Below the pieces are notes generated by a model. That model was not told the origin of the DNA, searched no databases, and saw nothing but the letters and a program-made list of their open reading frames with translations. Positions 59,259 through 64,000 of a DNA stretch of 64,000 bases are shown here, piece after piece. The position numbers were made by a program, and so were the translations under genes. Numbering within the stretch: the first letter of the stretch is position 1; every line of letters starts with the position of its first letter. Source of the stretch: Chloroflexi bacterium GWB2_49_20 (lineage in GTDB: Bacteria > Chloroflexota > Anaerolineae > Anaerolineales > Villigracilaceae); NCBI GenBank assembly GCA_001796335.1, contig MGMF01000017.1, positions 90,344 to 154,343 on the forward strand. Direction: 5' to 3'.

Positions 59259-62200
59259 CTATTCTGGATCAGAAGGAGGAGTGACTTCAGTCGAGGCAGC
59301 CACCACGCCGGCCTCTGAAATAACCGGGTTATTGACCTGTTCAAGAGCGGTAAAACGCCCATGTACGAAACCGGTACCGGCCGGGATAAGTTTGCCGATG
59401 ATCACATTCTCTTTGAGGCCATAGAGCGGATCGGTGCTTGAGCCGATGGCAGCTTGAGCCAGGACTTTAATGGTGTGCTGGAATGAGGAGGCCGAGAGGA
59501 ATGAATCTGTACTGAGGGATGCTTTGGTCACTCCCAGCAGGATCTCTCCAAAGCGGGCTGGCTGCTTGCCTTCTGACAGCAGCTTTTCATTGCTTCGGCG
59601 GATTTCCAGACGGTCGATGGTGTCTCCGGGCAGGTAGGTGGTGTTACCCGGGCGGGTGATCTGGACCTTGTTTAACATCTTGCGTATGATGACTTCAAAG
59701 TGCTTGTCATGGATGTTCTGCCCTTGTGAGCGGTATACCTTTTGAATTTCGGTCATCAGGTACATCTGGCAGGCTTCACGACCCTGGATGCGCAGGATGA
59801 GATGCGGGTTGAGGGAACCTTCAGTTAATGGCTGCCCCGCCTCGACATGGTCGCCTTCCTTGATCAAGAGGCGGGAGGTGATGGGGATCTCATATTCCAC
59901 ATCTTCATGTTGTTCGTAGGAGACGATCACTTTGCGTTTTTTCTCAATGCGGACGCGACCGGCGTGTTGTGCCGGAATGGTGGCCTCACCCAGGGTGGCA
60001 AGAATTTCACCTGATTTGACTTCGACGGCATCTTTGACGACGATCTTCCATTCTGCAGGGATATCCATCTCATCAGAGATCATCTCGCTGTGCTCCACAT
60101 GCACCAGACGCATATCTGCATATTTCTCAGATTGGATGATATGGATCGTGCCCTTAATCTCGGCTACTACTGCTTCACCTTTGGGCGTCCTGCGGGCTTC
60201 GAACAGTTCTTCCACACGGGGCAGACCGGTTGTAATATCGCCTCCGGCAGCCACACCACCGGTATGGAAGGTTCGCAGGGTTAATTGAGTGCCTGGTTCA
60301 CCAATGGATTGGGCCGCTACAATACCGACTGCTGAACCCAGCTCAACCATGTTGCCGCGTCCCAGGTCGATGCCATAGCACTTGGCACAGATCCCATGGA
60401 TCAACTGGCAGGTTAATGGCGAGCGGACTTTGACATCGGTGATACCGGCTTCGATGATCTTGCGAACCAACTCGTGATCGAGGATTTCATCTTTTTCAGC
60501 CAGGACCTCGCCAGTGTTTGGATCGAGGATACGCCCACCGGTCAGGCGACCGTACAGGCGCACACTCAAAGATTGTCCGGCTACATCGTCGCTGGCATGC
60601 AGAATGGCGCCATCATCTGTTCCGCAGTCATATTCGTTAATGATCACGTCCTGGGCAATATCCACCAGGCGGCGGGTCAGGTAACCGGCATCCGCTGTAC
60701 GCAGAGCGGTGTCTGCCAGGCCTTTGCGGGCGCCATGGGTGGACATGAAGTACTCAAGAGCGGTCAGTCCCTCGCGGAAGTTGGAGCGGATGGGGTAGGG
60801 GATGATGCGTCCGGATGGATCAGCCATCAGACCGCGCATGCCGGCCAACTGGGAAAGCTGGCTAAACCCACCCTTGGTGGCGCCGGAATTGGCCATGGTG
60901 GCCAGGTTGCCATCCGGATCCATGTATTTCTTGACTGCATCGGAGACCAGGCTGGTGGTTTTCTGCCAGATCTGGATGGTACGCTCATTTTGTTCCTGCT
61001 CGGTTAACAAACCGCGCCGGAAATCTTTATCGATCACATCAACTTCCAGCAAGGCTTTGTTGACAATATCAACTTTTTCAGGCGGGATGGTGATATCGGC
61101 CACAGACAGGGTGGTGCCAGACCACATGGCAAACTCGAAGCCAAGCGTCTTGATGGCATCGGCCGCATCGGTGGTCACTTCCTGCCCGGCCAGTTCATAA
61201 ATTTCAGCGATCAGGTCTTTAACCCCACCTTTTTCCAGCTTTTCGTTCACGAATTGAACCTGTTCCGGCAGAATGCGATTAAAGATGACCCGGCCGACGG
61301 TTGTATTCAACAAGCGTTTTTCAGGTTGTTCCAGGCGGGTTTTTTGATCGTCATACCAGGTGGTGGCGAGAACTTTGATCTCAGAGTGGATTTCCACCTG
61401 GCCGAGTTGGAAGGCCAGGAACACTTCATCCAAATCTGCAAAGGCACGCCCATCACCCTTGTGATCCTGTTGGTGCTTCATGGTCAGGTAATAGACACCC
61501 AAAACCATGTCTTTGGATGGGCCGATGATGGGTTCACCATCCGAGGGTTTCAGCAGATTCTTGGAGGCCAGCATCAATGAACGGGCTTCCAGCACTGCTT
61601 TTTCAGACAGGGGCACATGCACAGCCATTTGGTCACCGTCGAAGTCCGCATTGAATGCAGTGGTGACCAGAGGGTGCAGTTGAATGGCTGAGCCTTCGAT
61701 CAAAACCGGCTCAAAAGCTTGAATACCCAGGCGGTGCAGGGTTGGAGCACGGTTGAGCAGAACCGGACGTTCTTTAATGACTTCTTCGAGAACTTCCCAA
61801 ATTTCAGGGCGGCTGCGTTCAATGAACCGGCGTGCGCCTTTAACGTTGGCGGCATAATTGTGTGAAACCAGACGGGCGATCACAAAGGGGCGGAACAATT
61901 CAAGGGCCATGTTCTTGGGTAAACCGCATTGTGAGAGCTTTAGTTGTGGCCCAACCACGATCACGGAGCGTCCGGAGTAATCCACGCGCTTGCCCAACAG
62001 GTTGCGGCGGAAGCGGCCTTTCTTGCCTTTGAGCATATCGCTCAGTGAGCGCAGTTCACGGCGGCCGCGGCGTGAGAGTGCCTTGCCGCGCTGAGAGTTG
62101 TCGATCAACGAGTCAACCGCTTCCTGGAGCATGCGCTTTTCATTGCGCACGATCACATCCGGGGCGCCAAGCTCAAGCAGTCTCTTGAGGCGGTTGTTGC

Positions 62201-63524
62201 GGTTGATGACACGCCTGTACAGGTCGTTCATGTCCGAGGTGGCGAACCTGCCGCCATCCAACTGCACCATAGGGCGCAGATCGGGGGGAATGACCGGCAA
62301 AATGGTCAGGATCATCCACTCTGGTTTGTTGCCCGAGCGGCGGAAGCCTTCCAAAACCTTGAGACGGGAGGTGGCTTTCTTGCGTTTCTGCTTGGATTTG
62401 GTGGTGCGCAACTCGTGCCAGAGTTCCTGGGAGAGCTTGTCCAGGTCCAGCCGGCGCAGGATGTCGTAAAAGGCTTCGGCGCCCATATCGGCGCGGAAAA
62501 CCTGGCCCCAGCGGGATTTCAGCTCGCGGTAGCGGGTTTCGCCCAGGAAGGTGAAGGGGCGCAGCTCCAGCAGTTCATCGCGCTGGCGTGAGTTCAGGTT
62601 CTTTGAATCTGAAGATTGATCTTCCAGCTTGTTGCGCATCCCGGTCATCTGCTCTTCAGCTTCAGCCTTGATGCGGGCGTGATCCATCTTGATCTGTTCG
62701 AGTTCGCGCTGCTTCTGATCCTTCAATTCATTTTCGAGATTTTCCAGTTGTTCTTTGACGTATTTCTGAACCTTGGAAATGTGGCTGGCTGCAATGGTCT
62801 TGCCGGCTTCCACGATCACATCCTGGGTACTGCCAAAGACAACCGCTTCTTTAAGCTCCTTACCCTTTTCTTCCTGCAGGAAACGGTCCAGACGCTGACC
62901 TTCCTGCATGATCGGTTCGAGTTTGGAGACGATCTGTTCGTCGTAGTTTTGTTCGAGGCTGATCTTGTGCTGTTTCAGCTCACTAACTTTGACGTCACGC
63001 TCGGTCTTGATCTCCACGATGCGGGCGTTGATGATGGCTGCCTGTTCACGTTCGGAGACAGTGATCTCATCTTCCAGGCGCTTCAAAGCCTTATTGCGGG
63101 CATCTTCGTCCACATAGGTGACGATATACTGGGCAAAGTACAGCACCCGATCCAGGTTGCGGCGCGAGATATCCAGCAACAGGCCCAGGTAAGACGGGAT
63201 GCGCCGGGTGTACCAGATGTGCGCCACCGGGGTGGCCAGTTGGATGTGACCCATGCGTTCGCGCCGGACGGCTGAGCGGGTGACTTCCACACCGCACTTA
63301 TCGCAGGTAATGCCTTTGTAGCGCGGGTTCTTGTATTTACCACAGTAGCACTGCCAGTCGCGCGTCGGGCCAAAGATGGCCTCACAGAACAGACCGTCTT
63401 TTTCAGGCCGCAAGCGGCGGTAGTTGATGGTTTCCGGTTTTAGTACTTCTCCATAAGACCAGCTGCGGATGGTTTCTGGCGAAGCCAGACTAATACGAAG
63501 CGAAGTTAGCCCCTTAGTTTCCAC
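59259..63524 (-). CDS. rpoC: DNA-directed RNA polymerase subunit beta'
   Basis: A 1421-residue beta' subunit. The first zinc site is in '[19 protein letters not shown]' (Cys59, Cys61, Cys74, Cys77). A large coiled-coil insertion (about residues 130-330) is rich in Glu/Lys/Gln. The catalytic Mg loop is '[12 protein letters not shown]' (Asp627, 629, 631). The bridge-helix/trigger region includes '[25 protein letters not shown]', and the second zinc site is 'CGTDDG...[11 protein letters not shown]'. I set the start at the GTG at 63524, eight bases after GAGGAG. A frame open to 63683 from a TTG adds an unlikely N-terminus. rpoB is not directly upstream. Confidence 0.97.
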   Translation of the reverse strand: METKGLTSLRISLASPETIRSWSYGEVLKPETINYRRLRPEKDGLFCEAIFGPTRDWQCYCGKYKNPRYKGITCDKCGVEVTRSAVRRERMGHIQLATPVAHIWYTRRIPSYLGLLLDISRRNLDRVLYFAQYIVTYVDEDARNKALKRLEDEITVSEREQAAIINARIVEIKTERDVKVSELKQHKISLEQNYDEQIVSKLEPIMQEGQRLDRFLQEEKGKELKEAVVFGSTQDVIVEAGKTIAASHISKVQKYVKEQLENLENELKDQKQRELEQIKMDHARIKAEAEEQMTGMRNKLEDQSSDSKNLNSRQRDELLELRPFTFLGETRYRELKSRWGQVFRADMGAEAFYDILRRLDLDKLSQELWHELRTTKSKQKRKKATSRLKVLEGFRRSGNKPEWMILTILPVIPPDLRPMVQLDGGRFATSDMNDLYRRVINRNNRLKRLLELGAPDVIVRNEKRMLQEAVDSLIDNSQRGKALSRRGRRELRSLSDMLKGKKGRFRRNLLGKRVDYSGRSVIVVGPQLKLSQCGLPKNMALELFRPFVIARLVSHNYAANVKGARRFIERSRPEIWEVLEEVIKERPVLLNRAPTLHRLGIQAFEPVLIEGSAIQLHPLVTTAFNADFDGDQMAVHVPLSEKAVLEARSLMLASKNLLKPSDGEPIIGPSKDMVLGVYYLTMKHQQDHKGDGRAFADLDEVFLAFQLGQVEIHSEIKVLATTWYDDQKTRLEQPEKRLLNTTVGRVIFNRILPEQVQFVNEKLEKGGVKDLIAEIYELAGQEVTTDAADAIKTLGFEFAMWSGTTLSVADITIPPEKVDIVNKALLEVDVIDKDFRRGLLTEQEQNERTIQIWQKTTSLVSDAVKKYMDPDGNLATMANSGATKGGFSQLSQLAGMRGLMADPSGRIIPYPIRSNFREGLTALEYFMSTHGARKGLADTALRTADAGYLTRRLVDIAQDVIINEYDCGTDDGAILHASDDVAGQSLSVRLYGRLTGGRILDPNTGEVLAEKDEILDHELVRKIIEAGITDVKVRSPLTCQLIHGICAKCYGIDLGRGNMVELGSAVGIVAAQSIGEPGTQLTLRTFHTGGVAAGGDITTGLPRVEELFEARRTPKGEAVVAEIKGTIHIIQSEKYADMRLVHVEHSEMISDEMDIPAEWKIVVKDAVEVKSGEILATLGEATIPAQHAGRVRIEKKRKVIVSYEQHEDVEYEIPITSRLLIKEGDHVEAGQPLTEGSLNPHLILRIQGREACQMYLMTEIQKVYRSQGQNIHDKHFEVIIRKMLNKVQITRPGNTTYLPGDTIDRLEIRRSNEKLLSEGKQPARFGEILLGVTKASLSTDSFLSASSFQHTIKVLAQAAIGSSTDPLYGLKENVIIGKLIPAGTGFVHGRFTALEQVNNPVISEAGVVAASTEVTPPSDPE

Positions 63525-63747
63525 TGGATCATCTCCTCGTTTTGGGATTTGGTTGTGTGTGACGGATGATGGGTTGCGTTCCCTGGCAGGTGGTTGAGCA
63601 TCGTTATCATTTCCAATTCCGGGTTTCCCCTGTTTTAATTCTGGAGCAGTATTTTTGCCAGAGACATGCAAAATAAAGCGCAAGGGGTTTTTTGCCTCAA
63701 GCGCTCACCTGAAGGAATAAGTTTTGTTTAGAATTCAACGTCCAGTT

Positions 63748-63776
63748 ATTATACTTGCCGGGCGGGGAAACGTCAA
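63748..63776 (-). promoter_or_regulatory. Consensus promoter of rpoC
   Basis: On the minus strand, TTGACG (63771-63776) and TATAAT (63748-63753) are separated by exactly 17 bases. Transcription should start near 63741, leaving a leader of about 217 bases before the GTG start. The 63777-64000 remainder holds no gene: the minus-strand frames are closed by stops. It carries a TCCCGG/CCGGGA hairpin at 63908-63928 and the short repeats at 63898-63983. Confidence 0.82.
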
Positions 63777-63897
63777 GGAGAAATTTTTGGGCGAGGCAGA
63801 CGATACGGTGAGGCAGTACCTATGGAGACGATGGACCACGGACGATAAAAAATCTTATGAAACCAGGCGCAAAGGTTTTATTTAGTTGTAAAAGTAC

Positions 63898-63983
63898 GAG
63901 GAACGAATCCCGGAAGAAGAAGCCGGGACTTCCTTCTGCTCAAAAAGCATGAGCCTCCAGTCGGAGGAACGAAGAGGAACGAA
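63898..63983 (+). repeat. Short direct repeats GAGGAACGAA
   Basis: GAGGAACGAA occurs at 63898-63907 and twice in tandem at 63964-63973 and 63974-63983. They flank a small GC hairpin (63908-63928). No function is evident. Confidence 0.5.
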
Positions 63984-64000
63984 TGGTTTTCATTGAATGA

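Noticed and set aside
62616..63275. 219-residue hydrophobic open frame on the plus strand
   Set aside because: It is the antisense of the rpoC coiled-coil region; complement of Glu/Lys/Gln codons gives Leu/Phe-rich text, which mimics a membrane protein.
63525..63683. 53-residue N-terminal extension of RpoC from a TTG
   Set aside because: The GTG at 63524 has a strong GAGGAG at ideal spacing, and the extension is low-complexity and unlike RpoC.
1..64000. CRISPR arrays, rRNA, tRNA, insertion sequences, prophage
   Set aside because: No regularly spaced repeats, rRNA-like or cloverleaf sequences, or transposase/integrase genes were seen on either strand. A tRNA scan was not possible by eye, so a missed tRNA cannot be fully excluded.

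Overview
The window looks like a chromosomal segment of a bacterium of the phylum Chloroflexota, probably class Anaerolineae. This is inferred from gene content and style, not from a database match. The clues are mevalonate-type isoprenoid genes, lipoproteins and membrane proteins with Thr/Pro-rich 'TPTPT' linkers, a cytochrome bd oxidase, a RodZ-like protein, a YkuD enzyme with a Tat signal, and an rpoC transcribed without rpoB in front of it. I found no rRNA, tRNA, CRISPR array, transposase or phage gene.

Positions 1-18,000 are mostly housekeeping. They hold a DUF302 protein, a YigZ/IMPACT protein, a hemolysin-III-type membrane protein, a large GH13 enzyme, a cold-shock protein with a promoter and terminator, a histidine/aromatic ammonia-lyase with Cys in its MIO triad, a MurJ-like flippase, a TPR protein, RimO, a RodZ-like protein with two HTH domains, bL9, a PaaI-type thioesterase, a response regulator with a degenerate receiver, an orphan DNA methyltransferase, an L,D-transpeptidase and a small SWIM protein.

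Positions 18,300-33,000 are almost entirely on the minus strand: a UbiA-family prenyltransferase, CydB-CydA, an MFS transporter, an NH3-type NAD synthetase overlapped by a CN-hydrolase, a HAD phosphatase, mevalonate kinase, a diphosphomevalonate-decarboxylase-family protein, an alkaline-phosphatase-superfamily protein, and a complete ABC importer (ATPase, two permeases, lipoprotein binding protein) with its own promoter.

Positions 33,100-55,400 are the most interesting part. This is a 22-kb catabolic island centred on a divergent promoter pair at 47,110-47,161. Five gene families occur twice: DeoR regulator, APC permease, calcineurin-like phosphoesterase, choline-kinase-like phosphotransferase, and a DMGDH/sarcosine-dehydrogenase-like FAD-GcvT fusion. 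Single genes complete it: a non-pyrrolysine MttB homologue, a PfkB homologue lacking the catalytic Asp, a nucleotidyltransferase-like protein, a four-CBS protein, a class II aldolase, a HisC-like aminotransferase and a HAD hydrolase. The content suggests uptake, phosphorylation, N-demethylation to tetrahydrofolate, transamination and aldol cleavage of an unknown (probably N-methylated) amino-alcohol or amino-sugar-like compound. That substrate is inference.

Positions 55,500-64,000 return to core functions: a membrane-anchored cyclophilin, a GNAT acetyltransferase overlapping a D-Ala-D-Ala-ligase-like ATP-grasp gene, a lipoprotein, and rpoC read from a consensus promoter at 63,748-63,776. An imperfect inverted-repeat element recurs in several intergenic gaps.
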